This document shows, in pieces, positions 32,103 to 43,710 of a stretch of DNA of 64,000 nucleotides; within the stretch, counting starts at the first letter, position 1, and every line of letters begins with the position of its first letter. The stretch spans positions 2,666,001 through 2,730,000 of the forward strand of contig JAYKYS010000012.1 in the NCBI GenBank assembly GCA_036924285.1, written 5' to 3'. Position numbers and translations under genes: made by a program. Source of the DNA: Asterella californica. Its lineage: Eukaryota > Streptophyta > Marchantiopsida > Marchantiales > Aytoniaceae. The notes beneath the pieces are model-generated. The model saw nothing but the letters and a program-made list of their open reading frames with translations, was not told where the DNA came from and ran no database searches.

Positions 32103-33026
32103 CTACAGCTGTTGGAAGGTCACATCCGCCTTCTGATTCCACAAGTCTCGCAAGAAGTCGTACGGAGATCTTTTCAGAAGAGTGACTGGTGTTTCCAACA
32201 GAGAGGATGTAGTAGCTGCTTCCTTAGGTGGAAGACCAGAAGAGTGTCTTTCCTCGACTGGAGGCTGTTCCCGTGAGACAGGTGTTGCCGTAGTCGGTGT
32301 AGGAAGCTGCTGTACTATCTTCCGTCTCTTCTCCAGCTCTTTTTGCATGATCGCTTCAACCTCTTGTCTTATGTCAGGAGCAAAGTACTTCGGATCTTCT
32401 CGGTCGTAAGTAGGAGAAGACGGCCGCTCGGGAGAAGATGACCTCTCCTTACGCTGCTTCTTCTTCTTGACGTCCTTCTGGCGAGATTCTGACTTCCCTT
32501 TGCTTCTGGTACTTACCTTGAACACAGCTTCATCCAAAACTTCCTCCGGAGGCCAACTATCTGAATTCGGGTCAGGATTCCAAACAGTACCATCCGTCAA
32601 AGTGAGAGATGACGCTTCTTCAGGTGTCTTCATCTTCTGAGCTGCAGTCGTCTTCTGCAGCTGAGGTTCCTTTCCTTCGCGCTTCCCGGGGTCTGGTTCG
32701 TCTTCCTCGATATGGAGACAATCCGTACAATCCCCAGGATCTTCTTCTTCTACCGTGATGTGCTGTACCACTGCTAACTCGAGCTTAGAAGATGATGCAG
32801 CTTCTGCAAGAGGTGTGGTATCTGCAAATCTCACCATTTGTCGTGGTCGTAAGGTCTGAGGACAATTCCCTGTAAAATGACCGGCTTCCTTACAGTTCCC
32901 ACACAAGGGCACTTGCCCAATCTGTCTTCTCGGATGAGGACAGGTGGACCACCAGTGTCCTGTCTCTCCACAATTATTGCACGCTCCAGGAAGAGGGTTG
33001 AGAGGTCGTTGTGATGAAGAAGGCTG
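32103..33026 (-). pseudogene. Gag C-terminal zinc-knuckle region and linker
   Basis: It continues the gag frame after a TGA at about 33027. Two CCHC zinc knuckles are visible, CNNCGETGHWWSTC and CGNCKEAGHFTGNC, adding to the one in the upstream gag segment. Such knuckles bind the RNA genome. The rest is Ser/Glu/Lys-rich linker (KKKKQRKERSSSPERPSSPT) leading toward the protease. The first Met in the frame is at 32912, after the first knuckle, so this is better read as an interrupted polyprotein than as a separate gene. Confidence 0.8.
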
Positions 33027-34607
33027 TCAGGGTGTCCTGGTCTGTACATTGCTAGCTCTATCCCTCGGTACATAACGATTATATTGGGCGGGAGGCGTAG
33101 GAGTGAAGGGTTGTATCGTCTCGATCCTATAGCAGGTTTCCCCACTGGGATCGTGTAGATATCCCTCATCGTCTTCTTCCCATCCTGCCCAATTGACAGC
33201 TTGGTCCTGCGTACACTGATCTCTGGTGTGTCCAGAAGAGTTACAAAGGTTGCACCAAAGGTTTGACCGGGAAGCCGTAGGCTGCTTCCGCTTATCCTTC
33301 TGGTTCAGAAGATGAACTTTCAAGTCGGCAAACTGCTTCAGAACCTCATCGATGCGGGGATCATGTGCAGACTGAATGATCTGAGTTTGAGGCATCTTCT
33401 GCACAACTTCCTCCCTTGCTCGCATCTTCTCCTTCTTCTTCTTCCGCGTCTTCTTCTCTTGTTCAGATTCGGATTCTGAACTTTCGACAGTTGACTCTTC
33501 AGAAGTAGAGGCTGCTTCCGAATCACTGTTATCAGTTTCAGTGGACTTGGACTTCTTCTTGGACTTCCGAGAAGACTTCTTTGACTTCTTGGACTTCTTC
33601 GAGGTCTTCCCTTTGTCCTTCGTCATATTCCGAGTGATGCTCGAGGTTTCATATTGCTCGGCATGCTTCTGTACCTCTGCTAAATCATCACCTCCTCCTC
33701 TTCTGCAGTACAATTCCATATCCTGAGACAATCCTCCCAAGTACCAGTCCACAGCTTGCTGGGCACAGTAGCCGGGTCTTCCTTGGTTCTGAGGGATGTG
33801 ATCCAAGAGATCTTCAAATCTCTCGGTGTAATCCTTCAATGTCTCTTTCTTCTTTTGTTCGAGCCTCTGAAGCTCTATGAGGGTCATACGATCGTAGCCC
33901 ACTCCTCTAAATCTCTTCAGAAAAGCTGCCTTCAGAGTAGCCCAAGCGGCCATTACTACAACATCATCCAACGTTTTACTCATCCACTTCCTTCCTTTTC
34001 CTTTGATCAAACTGAGAAATACACGGAGTCTGTCAACATCAGCGTCTTCCTTGTTGGATCTAGAGATGGTCTCGAACATCGTGATGAAGTCGTCCGCATC
34101 ATCATCATCGTCGTACGGATGGTACTTCTGCCGAGTGTGGGAAGCCATGTTGACTGCCGGCTGGTGCGGCTGCCAACTTCTTTCTTCCTCAGGTCCAGGT
34201 GGTGGAGATGGTCTTCTCGAAGGTCCAGGCCTGTCTGAATCACGAAGATCGTCTTCTGAGTCAGAGCTACTGTCACTGCTACCTCCCGAGACGTCTGGAA
34301 CAATCTCCTCCAGTCTTCCCTCACCTTGAGAAGCTTCTCCCGCACTTGGGAAGACGTCTTCCGAGTAACCAGTATCGAAATCTACTTTAAACACGTGATC
34401 ACCCGGTTGGCTTCTGTCTTCGCCAAAGATTATGCTCGAGATGGAAGGCTCTTCCAACTCTACCGATTGGATCTTCCTGAGCTCTTCTTCTTTCCTTTGG
34501 TGTCTCAGGGTTATCCGCTGCTCCCTAGAAGCGGTTCGCTGGGGTGAGTTAACCCACTCAAGATCTTTACCCGTGCGTCTTCTGCTTCTTCCTCCGATCG
34601 GAGGCAT
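33027..34607 (-). CDS. gag: Gag, 526 codons (ends at an in-frame stop)
   Basis: The capsid precursor starts at the first Met downstream of the primer site. The N-terminal 150 residues are Ser/Glu/Asp-rich. The retrotransposon gag core follows: DDDDDADDFITMFE, LRVFLSLIKGKGRKWMSKTL, AWATLKAAFLKRFRG, LKDYTERFEDLLDHIP and AVDWYLGGLSQDMELYC. A Lys/Ser-rich region (KSKKSKKSSRKSKKK) comes next. A CCHC knuckle CNLCNSSGHTRDQC lies near residue 450. The TGA at the end falls before two further knuckles in the same frame, so the original gag was longer. The protein would form the virus-like particle in the cytoplasm. Confidence 0.9.
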   Translation of the reverse strand: MPPIGGRSRRRTGKDLEWVNSPQRTASREQRITLRHQRKEEELRKIQSVELEEPSISSIIFGEDRSQPGDHVFKVDFDTGYSEDVFPSAGEASQGEGRLEEIVPDVSGGSSDSSSDSEDDLRDSDRPGPSRRPSPPPGPEEERSWQPHQPAVNMASHTRQKYHPYDDDDDADDFITMFETISRSNKEDADVDRLRVFLSLIKGKGRKWMSKTLDDVVVMAAWATLKAAFLKRFRGVGYDRMTLIELQRLEQKKKETLKDYTERFEDLLDHIPQNQGRPGYCAQQAVDWYLGGLSQDMELYCRRGGGDDLAEVQKHAEQYETSSITRNMTKDKGKTSKKSKKSKKSSRKSKKKSKSTETDNSDSEAASTSEESTVESSESESEQEKKTRKKKKEKMRAREEVVQKMPQTQIIQSAHDPRIDEVLKQFADLKVHLLNQKDKRKQPTASRSNLWCNLCNSSGHTRDQCTQDQAVNWAGWEEDDEGYLHDPSGETCYRIETIQPFTPTPPAQYNRYVPRDRASNVQTRTP

Positions 34608-34951
34608 CCACCAGAGTACTGAGAACAGATGTCTCTATCCTTCTACTACTAGATCTGGTAGACCAAATGACTGAACAACCGATCACAAGTTCAGAACGTC
34701 TTCTTCTCCTGCTTCTGGTTGCACTCACTGCAATCTTCCGAGATCGAGTCTTCCAAGGAGTTCTTGGAAGCAGGGAAGCGGCTTCTTCCAACTTTCCCTG
34801 AGGTATCTTATCAGCTTCTGGTTGCGGTTTCCGTCTTCTAGCAAGATAGAGTTCCACAACACATTCAACTACAATCGAAGTTAGTTCGAAACGAACCTAA
34901 CTAATGGCACGCAGATCCAGGAAGCTTAGAACAGAAGTTACTAAGATGAAA
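34608..34951 (-). other. Leader between primer binding site and gag
   Basis: This untranslated leader is about 340 bp and would carry packaging signals. I see no conserved structure. A short Lys/Arg-rich frame here has no support as a gene. Confidence 0.5.
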
Positions 34952-34969
34952 TCCCCGGCAGCGGCGCCA
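34952..34969 (-). promoter_or_regulatory. Primer binding site, tRNA-Asp type
   Basis: The element strand reads TGGCGCCGCTGCCGGGGA, 19 bases inside the 5' LTR. It is complementary to a tRNA 3' end closing in CGGCGCCA. Plant Athila/Tat elements use a very similar tRNA-Asp site, whereas most copia elements use initiator Met. It fixes the orientation and the inner LTR edge. Confidence 0.88.
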
Positions 34970-34988
34970 AAAATGGTTCCTCACTATA

Positions 34989-37900
34989 TGTAGTGACGTA
35001 GGATTTCTCCTTTTGCTCATTTAGTATACAAGATATCGTTCCCACAGAGGATTTGCACAAGTAACGCTGCTCTAAGTTCTAAGATCTGTTCAAACACACA
35101 AACACGCGGGTTTTGCCTAGAAATCCCGTCTTCTCACAAAACCACACAAGACAACACGTCTTCCAGATACGCCAAATGGTGCTCTGGACCCCAACAAACA
35201 ACTACCAATTACAATATCACACAACTATTCACAGAGAAGCTCGGGAAGACGATCTTCCTGCTTCACACCTCCAGAAGGCTGTCCGGCTTCGCAGAAGTCG
35301 ACTAGTAACAGTCGTTACATCTTATTCTCACACTCACATTCCAACGGGTTGGATCAATCATAGGGTGTATGCCCCCTGTAGCCTTCCCAGGCTTCTGCCT
35401 ACAGAAGTTGTCTTCCTGCAGCGCTACAACGACATTCATCTTCACGGAAGCTCAATAGAAGTATCGGAAGCTCACTAGAAGAAGATAAGAAGATGGGGAA
35501 GATGAGGGAAGATGGGAAGAAGAAGAAATCCACACAAGAGAAAACAGGATGAAAAAGGGCAATTAAGATTCCGATAGGCTTCTAGTCCGGATCCTGACTA
35601 ACAAGCTATCCCTGCTTGTAAAGTTTGGGGAGGAAGACAACAAACGTGAGTACTGTAGCACCGTCTTCTACTCGAGGATGTCGTCTTCTGTTGCGGGAAG
35701 AAGTCTTCTTTCTTCTTCACTTCGCTGCTCTGACTGCTCTGTCTTCTGTGATCACTTACCCAGAAGACCGTTCGTACGTAGATCCCAAGTGCTCTACTGA
35801 ACGAGTCAAGCTACACTCCACAACTGCTGACATTCATCGCCACTCAAGAAGAACACTTCCCATGCACAATTGGGAGCGAATTCAATACATTCCACCACCC
35901 AGAAGACATGAGCGAAGCTGTTGCACTCAAATCCACAATCTATTCCCCGAGAAGAAGTCACAATGGCATTGGGAAGCTCACTCCCGCTACTTCCTGCGTC
36001 TACTCCTCGACACACCAGCCCAGCCAACAGGACTGCACGAGGATGCCGTTCCCTGTTCCTGGACTGTCCACTACCTCTATCTACATCTTCGAACCACTGC
36101 TGGTGCGAGTATGCAGACCCTTCCTGTATATTCCAAGACTATTCGTATGTTTCCAACAACGGGTGTAGTGCGCTAAGACTGTCTCTGCTCTAATGTGTCT
36201 CGCCTGCCTGCCTGTAGAATCGGTGTGTATGTTCAGTTACTGCCGAATTCTACAAAACTGGCAGAGCTCTCAGAGAGCTTTTCTCCTACCATGCGATCCT
36301 ACTTAACCATCTGCCTCGAGAGTCAGGGGAGGCGACCACCAGGGAGAGAGAGAGAGGCGCTGACAAGAGGTTGTCATCTCACATGCATGCGGTCCCTCTT
36401 CCCAATTAGCCCTCCACTGTGTTACTCCTACGCTACCTATGCTGCCACATGGGATCCTAACTATTTTTACATGGAAAACTGCCACCATTAAGATAGCATG
36501 TCTGATCCTACTAAGTCTGGAAGTGTCGATTAAGTTTGCTAACTACTCTGATTGATCGGTGGCAATCTCTACATGATCTGCTCCTACCGGAGCTACTACC
36601 TCGACTTCTGATGGGCTGGAAAGCCCTGCACTTACCTCGGGTACCACTGAGGTAGCTTCCCTCTCCTCGCTCTTCGCTGGCCCTGCTATTTCTGCGGCTG
36701 CGTCTTCCTCGGCTTCGACTTCGGAAGACGGAATGGTCTTCTAGGAAGACGAGTCGAATGATGCGTCTTCGGTCTTCTAAGGCACAGATGCAGTACTAGG
36801 GACCATGGCGATCTCATAGGGGTCCGGGGAAGTCGCGTCCTCCACGCGGAATACCTGGGAAGACGGCTCGTCTTCCTGTCTTCTAGAAGACATCATGTCT
36901 TCCGGGGCGTCTTCTGGAGTCTTCTCGTCTTCCAACGCTGTCACCACCAAGTGTACAGCGAGATCGAACTCCTCCTTCTCCATTCCGGATCCAGTCGAGG
37001 GTGCTGGGGCTTGGGAAGATGCGGTTGCAGGTGCCGGAAGTGAGGGAAGACCATAAAGTGTCTTCACTCCTTCTATCTGTCTGTCCAGGTACCTGAACAT
37101 GCTATCTCTGCATTCCACCAACCTCGTCTTGGACCCGTTGTCCCATTCCCTAGCTAAGGTAAGTAACTTCTTACCCGCGGTGAAGTTGAACTTCTTCCGA
37201 AGCGCTTCTACCGACTGAGCTAGCATCTTCTGCGCACGGGCCTCTGCTGCTTCCCTCTGCGTCTTCTCTGTTGCAGCTCGCGCTTCTGCGGCTTCTCGCT
37301 GCATCTTCCAAGTGGTCTGTTCTTCTGCGAGGGCAGTGATCTTCTCTCGTACTCGGAGAACTTCCTGATCACGCTGCTGTACTCGCGTCTGCAACTCCTG
37401 GTTGCTCTTCCGAAGTTGCATCGACTCCTTGGCAGAAGCGGCTGCTTCCGCCTTGTACCTGGCTGCAAGCTTCTCCGTAGTGCGGAGACTAGCTTCCAGA
37501 GACTCCGTCTTCTGCTGGCTGTCTTCCTGTCGCAGCAAGGTGCGCAAGCCGAATCCTGGCTGTAGAGGCTTCTCCTGTGCCCTCGCTCTCTTTTCCAGCA
37601 ACTCCATGGCGGGCTGGATCTCCTTCTGGAAGTAGGCACTGAACTCCTCCAGTCGTCTTCCTGCGGAAGACAAGTTCATCCCACCACTCGCTCGGAGGTG
37701 TCGACCTTGTCTTCTAGAGGCAAGGAAGCCTCTTCCACCACTACGACCTTCATCTTCTGCGCACGAGAAGAAGCTACTCTTCTCATCTTCCGGGGTGGAA
37801 GACTCCTCGTGGCAGGAGCGGCTCTCCTCTTTGCGCTTCCTCGCATCGCAGTAGGAGTGCCCATCCATCCTTCGTCTTCTGGAGTCTTCGGAAGACTCCC

Positions 37901-40883
37901 AGGTGTTACAGAAGCTGTCTTCTGCTCCGATCGGGTACTCAGCAAGTCTTCCTCCGAGTCCGGCTCCGATCCTGAATGGATGAGGGAGATGGGTGTCCTT
38001 GGTACACTTTTGTGACCTATCTTCCTCACTGGCGTGGCGTCTTCCGACCCACTAGACTCGTCTTCCCTCACCAGAAGCGTCTTCTGGTGAGAGCCGGGTC
38101 TCAGCTGTGGCATCAGAGTGGGAGGAGGCGTTGCTGCTGCCTCTCGGTCATCGTCTTCCGAGGTCTCCTCCTTCACCTCCTGTCGCTCCGTTGGCCCATA
38201 CACCGCCAGCTGATCTTCCCTAAGATCCCCCATGGCTACATACAAGTAGCAGAAGAAGGGCGTCAGATGTCCTCCCGCCGGGGTACCCAAGTATGCTAGC
38301 TCCGTCTGTACATAGTTGTGGATGTACGCGCCCCAGTAGATTGGCACTTTGTCATCCCACACTGATTCCAGGAACTCCACGTCCTGATCTCCTAAGTACC
38401 TCGTCTTCTGCGCCTTTCCCTTGGAGAAAAGATGCAGAAACAACTTCGCCAGAAGTCGCTTCTTCGGCTCCCGGTAAGACTCTATCTTCCAACCGTTCCT
38501 CCCCTGCCTGTCTTCCACGAAAAGGCAGGTGGTACTCCCAGGCACATGCCATGAACTCACAATCCTAGGCAAGATCTTCTTCTCGTACCAATATCCTCAG
38601 TTCTCGGTCTCAGGCCTGTGAAACGCCTTACGCCACCAGTCTTCTGTCCAGGAAGATGGTCTTCCCCGAGCAACTCATGCCTTTGCAGGTACACGGTTAC
38701 GCGGTGGTAACGCGGCCCATACCTCCTCCAGAAGCCCTTGATCTGCGAGGTTCCAGTCCCACAGGAAGAAGTCGAGACCCAACTCCTTGAGGAAAGGAGT
38801 GGCCTCGGCCAATTCTGTCGCTGGTAACACCAAGCCTCGCGGATGCATCGACATACCTGGAAGATCTGCTGCACTTAACCACAAGCACCTACTATGAGCT
38901 GAAGGCTCAGTTCTTCCCGAGTGCCCACAGTCTAGCTTCCACTCTCAGAAGACAAAACTAGTCTTCCAGAAGACAGCTACTCCGTCTTCCGGGATTCTAA
39001 CAGTGCTTCCTAAATAGCTCTCGTCTTCCGAGCTATATCTAAACAATCTTATCTAAGCAAGGCCTCGCATGGATTACCAAGAAGACAACCCACCTTGCAT
39101 TACATCCTACTTCCTATAAGAAGATACAAGATATGCGAGAAGTAGAGTATGAGAAAGGTTTAGAAGATGGTTGCGGGCTCCTGCGGTGACAGTGGCCTCT
39201 GGGAAGACACTTGGGACAGCTTCCGATTCAATGTCGTTCTCGGAAGACCTCCCGAAGTCAGGCTTCCCTTCATTGGTCTCACCTGTCTTCTGCTCCCTAC
39301 GCGCAATCTATCCTCACAACAGACTCAAGACACATGCACTCTGTTCTTCTGACTTTTCACCTCTCATACGCACTCAGAAGAAGTTTGCTGCATGGTGGGA
39401 AGACATGACCCTCGATCATTCTCTCCAGATTCTGCCAGCAATACTTCTCACAACTCTCTTCTAAGTTCGGGAAGAAGAAGGAACGGCTGCTATGGGTCGG
39501 ACAGAAGAGACCCGAAATGGACCCTCACGTCTTCTCGCTCATTTTGCCAGCCTTTCAGTCTTCTAGTCTCTCTAGGAAGATGTGGAGTTGAGAAGCTTGG
39601 AAGACCGGGAGGCACAGGCCTAGTTCCCGAGTTCCAACTTCTCGAAATAGCACAACAACTCACCACACCACTCAGGCTTCGTATCAAGTCTCTCTAAACA
39701 CAAAAGCAAAGCAAATCCACTCTTGATACGAATTGTGTTCAGTCGACTTCCGAAGACAGTCTTCCGAAGATGTCTTCCGAAGACAATCAAGTTCAAGAAA
39801 CGTCTTCCGAAGATGTTCCCATCTTCCGAATCGTCTTCTATTCCAAGTTTCGGGGGTAGAGAGGTAGTAGGGTAGAGAAATTGATAGTTGGGTTCGCCAA
39901 TTTGAAGACTAGGGGTAGGGAAGCTCGAATTGAGCTCGGGAAGAAGCAAGGAGATATCTTGACAGAAATTGGGCAGCGCTTCCGCGCCCAATGTCTCAAT
40001 AGGAAAGATGGGGGGTGGGGTAATCGATCAGGCTGCCTGCACACAATCAAGGAAGCGCGAGAAGTACCAGACAATGACGAGAAGAAGTGGGAAGGGGAAA
40101 GAACAGGGGAAAGAACCTCCACAGTCTTCTTCGGCTCTCGAGTTGCCTTCGACCTCCGCGCGCTTCTGGCTCTTGTACTAGCTTCCAATGCGACTCCTCT
40201 CGAATGCGCCTGTTGTCAATTTCGGTCCACACGTCGATTCTACTTTCGCTTTTACTCGCCACTCTCCACTGTCAACTTCTCGGAAGCTCCACAGAAATGC
40301 CTTCGCTCTCTCTGCTGTTTGTGCTCCCGCAATCCGATTTCACCCTTCGCCTAGCTGCCAATGTACTCTCTACTACCTCGATGTCTTACTCAATTCCTCT
40401 CTCAATGCTAGCTCGAAGTTCACTCTCTCAATCGATCTTCTTCAGACGCACTGTGCTGCGAGAAGTTGGAAGGTGGCTAATGTGCTTCCTCACGCATCTT
40501 CCCCGCAGATTAGGGGTTCTCGTCCTTGGTGTCTTCCTGACCTACCTACCTATTCGGTGCGCTCCAGTAGGTACACCTACTGTCTTATCCGAAAACTCGT
40601 GGTTGATCCTTCGCGGTCGCTGTCTTCTGGAAGATAGGTGTCTTCCGCCGTCTTCCCATCTTCTGCCGTCTTCTCATCTTCTGAAGACGTAACTGAGAAG
40701 ATGATCTTCCGAAGACGGTCGTCTTCTGAAGAAGTCAACTTCTTATTACAAACAGCTCTTAAGATCATCTTCCTACTAAGGAAGCCGTAATCTTAAGTAA
40801 CAACGCTTCTTCAGTTATACAAACAAGTCATTATCCTTAAAAATTTCAAAAATTTGTGCATCCTGTAATTTGTGGGCACCACA
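34989..40883 (-). repeat. 5' LTR, 5895 bp
   Basis: It is nearly identical to 22334-28282. Visible differences include loss of about 75 bp near 35260, a short insertion near 39500 (GTCGGACAGAAGA) and about 10 extra bases near 40105. The promoter for the whole element should lie here. I cannot place a TATA box or the R region with confidence. Confidence 0.95.
36777..38884 (-). pseudogene. LTR-encoded protein, 5' LTR copy (three lesions)
   Basis: This is the second copy of the LTR ORF. Compared with the 3' LTR copy it has a TGA replacing a Gly codon near 38672, a TGA replacing an Arg codon near 38607, and a one-base deletion in a C run near 37680 (CCC against CCCC) that shifts the frame in front of the coiled coil. 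The readable parts are 38675-38884, 37676-38572 and 36777-37868. The conserved block LRKKFNFTAGKKLLTLAREW is intact in the last part. Different lesions in the two copies mean both decayed after insertion. Confidence 0.8.
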
Positions 40884-40888
40884 CTATG
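40884..40888. repeat. Candidate target-site duplication, right (CTATG)
   Basis: It directly follows the 5' LTR and matches the left CTGTG at 4 of 5 positions. Confidence 0.45.
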
Positions 40889-41880
40889 ACCGGAGAATGC
40901 GCAGAGAAGAGGACTACTTCTACGATGGGAAGAGATCTTCCACCTCGGAAGACATTGAGGATAGCGACTTCTTGGACACCGGAGGAAAAGACCATTGCAG
41001 TGGAAGATGTACAAATGCCTCTAGAAGACGGAGAAGTCACCACAGATCGGTTTGTGGACATGAACTTATCTTCTGTGTGAAGACGACTGGAGGAGTTCAG
41101 CGTCTTCTTCAGTTCAGAGATCTAGCCAGCGACGGAGTTGGTGGAGAGACGCGCGATGGCTTAGGAGAAGCCGCTGCAACCTTGATTCAGCAGGAGAAAG
41201 TCCAGAAGCAAAAGCTGGAAGCTCTGGAAGCCAACCTTCGCACCACGGAGAAGATTGCCATGAAGTATAAGACGGAAGCTTCTGCTTCTGTCAAGAGTTG
41301 GCAGAGCTGCGGAAGAGCAACCAGGAGTTGCAGATGCGACTTTAGCAACGAGAGCAAGAAGTTATGCGGATCAAGGATAAGTTAACTGATCTAGCAGAGG
41401 AGAAGAAGACTTGGAGTGCACTGCGGGAAGTCGCTGAAGCCAAGACTACAGAGGAGAAGAAGCAGCGAGAAGAAGCAGAAGCCCGAGCCAAGGAGATTAT
41501 GACACATATGAGAGAAGTCCTTCGGAAGAAGTTCAACTTCACTGCGGGAAAGAAGCTTCTGGTCCTAGCTCGTACATGGTATGATGCTTCTAGAGAGATG
41601 TTGATGGACTGCAAGGAGAGCATGTTCCGCTACCTGGATCGGCAAGTCGAGGGTCTGAAGACTCTCTAAGGTCTTTCTTCGATTCTTCATTCTGCAGCTA
41701 CGTCTTCCGGTGCACCAAGATAGGCCATTGGACAGACCTCGACAAGGAGGAGGTCCACTTGGTGGTGACAGTGTTGGAGGTCGAGAAGAAGAGCAAGGAA
41801 GCCTCGAAAGACAAGACGTCTTCTGAAAGACATGCATAAGAGATTGCTTCCCAAGTATTCAGGGTGGAGGAGATTACTAC
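40884..41880 (+). pseudogene. Homologue of the LTR-encoded protein, decayed
   Basis: Frames along this stretch read RDLPPRKTLRIATSW, VEDVQMPLEDGEVTTDRFVD, RRLEEFSVFF with ERRAMA and EKPLQP, then LRKKFNFTAGKKLLVLARTW, SMFRYLDRQVEGLKTL and HLVVTVLEVEKKSKEASKD. Each aligns in order with the LTR ORF of the large element. The DNA is much more diverged than the two LTRs are from each other, while the LRKKFNFTAGKKLL and FRYLDRQxEGxKTL blocks are almost unchanged. Several stops and frame changes make it a pseudogene; the longest open piece is 41364-41669. Confidence 0.85.
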
Positions 41881-43709
41881 CTCTGACCTTGTGAAATCAC
41901 TCCATCTCCTAGTATCGAGCAAGTGGCACAGAAGAGTCAGGAAGCGCAAGTGGATTCGACTTCCTAGGGACCTCTTCTGGCTTCCGAAGCCATGACAGAA
42001 GCACATACAATTAGCACTGAGGAGGATGCCACCTTAACCGCACCAGAGGTATCAACAAGGCCACCCACGGTGCCAGAAGCTGAATTAGAGTGTTAGGCAT
42101 GTGAGGATCCCATGGAGATCACACCTGGCGACCAAGAATAAGTAGTAGAGATAGTTAGCTGTTTAGACCTAGGTATTTTGTAAGAAATCCCCTCGGCTCC
42201 TACCGTAGCCTTGTACAGCTCTGAGAACCCAGGATCTACTATTTTAAGATGGACAACTCTTTCTTTATTTTTTGATGACTATCCAGGTGACAGAATAAGC
42301 AACGGTAGGAGTAGAAAATACTTTCTAAAATGAGAAGAAGAATCAAATCCTGAGAGGTGGTGGTCTTTTGACAGCGCCTCATTTTCCTCTAAGATGTGAG
42401 TTGTGATTGGAAGGGATCTCCCTCTTGCGACTCAAGGCAATTGTAAAAAATCGATGCCAATGTAGAATTTTAACACACACATACGTACACACATAAGAAC
42501 ATACACTACACACGCAGAGTTGGGTTACACATAGAGTAGGTCTGAACCTCCGCTCCCAGCAGAGAATCGCAAGGATGTAGACAGTAGTAGACAACATAGA
42601 CAGAGAACAGCATCATCGTGCAATCCTGCTTCTAAGCTGGTGTGTCGAGAGATAGTGACCGAAAGTGGATGGAGTAAGCTTCCAGAAGTCAATGTAACTT
42701 CTTCTCGCGCGAGGATTGGATTCTAGATTTGATTGCAGAAGCTTTGTCTATGTCTTCTGGTGAGTTTCATCGAATTCATACCCAATTGTGCATGAGAAGC
42801 CTTCTTGTTGAGTGATGGTGATTGTTAGGAGCTGTGTAGAGTTCAAACTTGTCTCATCCAGTGGGCACTTCGGATCCATGCACCGACTATCCATGGGTCT
42901 CCTGAGTCAGAGTAATCGAAGCAAAGACAGAAGAAGCCGGAAGCCTTCTTTCCACAACAGAATACGTCATCTTCGATTGGAAGACAATGTAATTGTAAGC
43001 AGATCTTTGGTTTTCTTACCCAATTTACTACAAGCAGGGATGACTTGTTAGTCAGGATCCAGACTAGAAGCATGTCGGAATCTTAATTTCTCTCTTTCTC
43101 TTTGATTCTTCTTGTTTGGATTTTCTCTTCTTCTCTTTCTTCCTCATCTTCCCATCTTCCTATCTTCTTCTATTGGATTTTTGAAACTTCTTTTGAGTAT
43201 CACTGAATGTGAATGTCGTTGTAGTGCTGCTTGAAGACCGTTTTAACAGGCAGAAGCTTTCTAAGACTACAGAGGCATACACCCTGTGATTAATCTAACC
43301 TATTGGAAAATCGTAAGAGCAATGTGTGATAGGGAATAGTAATTTGCCATCTACAAAGCAGAGATAATCTTCTGCAGGTGTCAGAAGCCGAGTTGAACCT
43401 CCAGAAGTTGAGAATTGCTTCTGGAAGCTGACGTGGAAAGATTGGAAGCAGTAATCGTCTTCCCGGACTTCTCAATGGGTAATTGTATGATATTTTAAGT
43501 AATAATTGTATGTTAAGGTCCAGAGCACCTTTCGAAGGGGCTAGAAGCCGTGTGATTTTGTGAGAAGAAGAGATTTCTGGACGAAATCCAAGTGTTTGTG
43601 AGTTTGAACATATCTTAGAACTTAGAGCAGCGTAACTAGTGTAAATCTTCTTGGGGAACGAAATCTTTTATGCTACAACGGACTAAAGTAGAAAATTTGA
43701 GACACTACA
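41881..43709 (+). repeat. Non-coding 3' half of the relic LTR
   Basis: It aligns with the region between the LTR ORF and the inner LTR edge of the large element. The clearest parts are GAATGTCGTTGTAGTGCTGC...ACACCCTGTGATTAATC near 43210-43300 and CTTAGAACTTAGAGCAGCGT at 43617. It ends CACTACA at 43709. Confidence 0.75.
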
Positions 43710-43710
43710 A

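Larger units (their letters stand above)
22334..40883 (-). mobile_element. 18.55 kb Ty3/gypsy LTR retrotransposon with giant coding LTRs
   Basis: Two nearly identical terminal blocks (22334-28282 and 34989-40883) in direct orientation enclose a 6.7 kb interior. On the - strand the interior encodes gag, aspartic protease, reverse transcriptase, RNase H and integrase in the Ty3/gypsy order. A primer binding site follows the 5' LTR, and a purine-rich tract precedes the 3' LTR. LTR ends are TGTGGTGCCC...CACTACA on the - strand. There is no chromodomain after the integrase, so it belongs among the non-chromoviruses. The tRNA-Asp-like primer site and the FLDD box in FMEIFLDDFGVFG fit the Athila/Tat side or a related lineage. 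The internal genes carry two stops and at least two frameshifts, so this copy is not autonomous, yet the LTRs remain very similar, suggesting fairly recent insertion. Confidence 0.95.
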
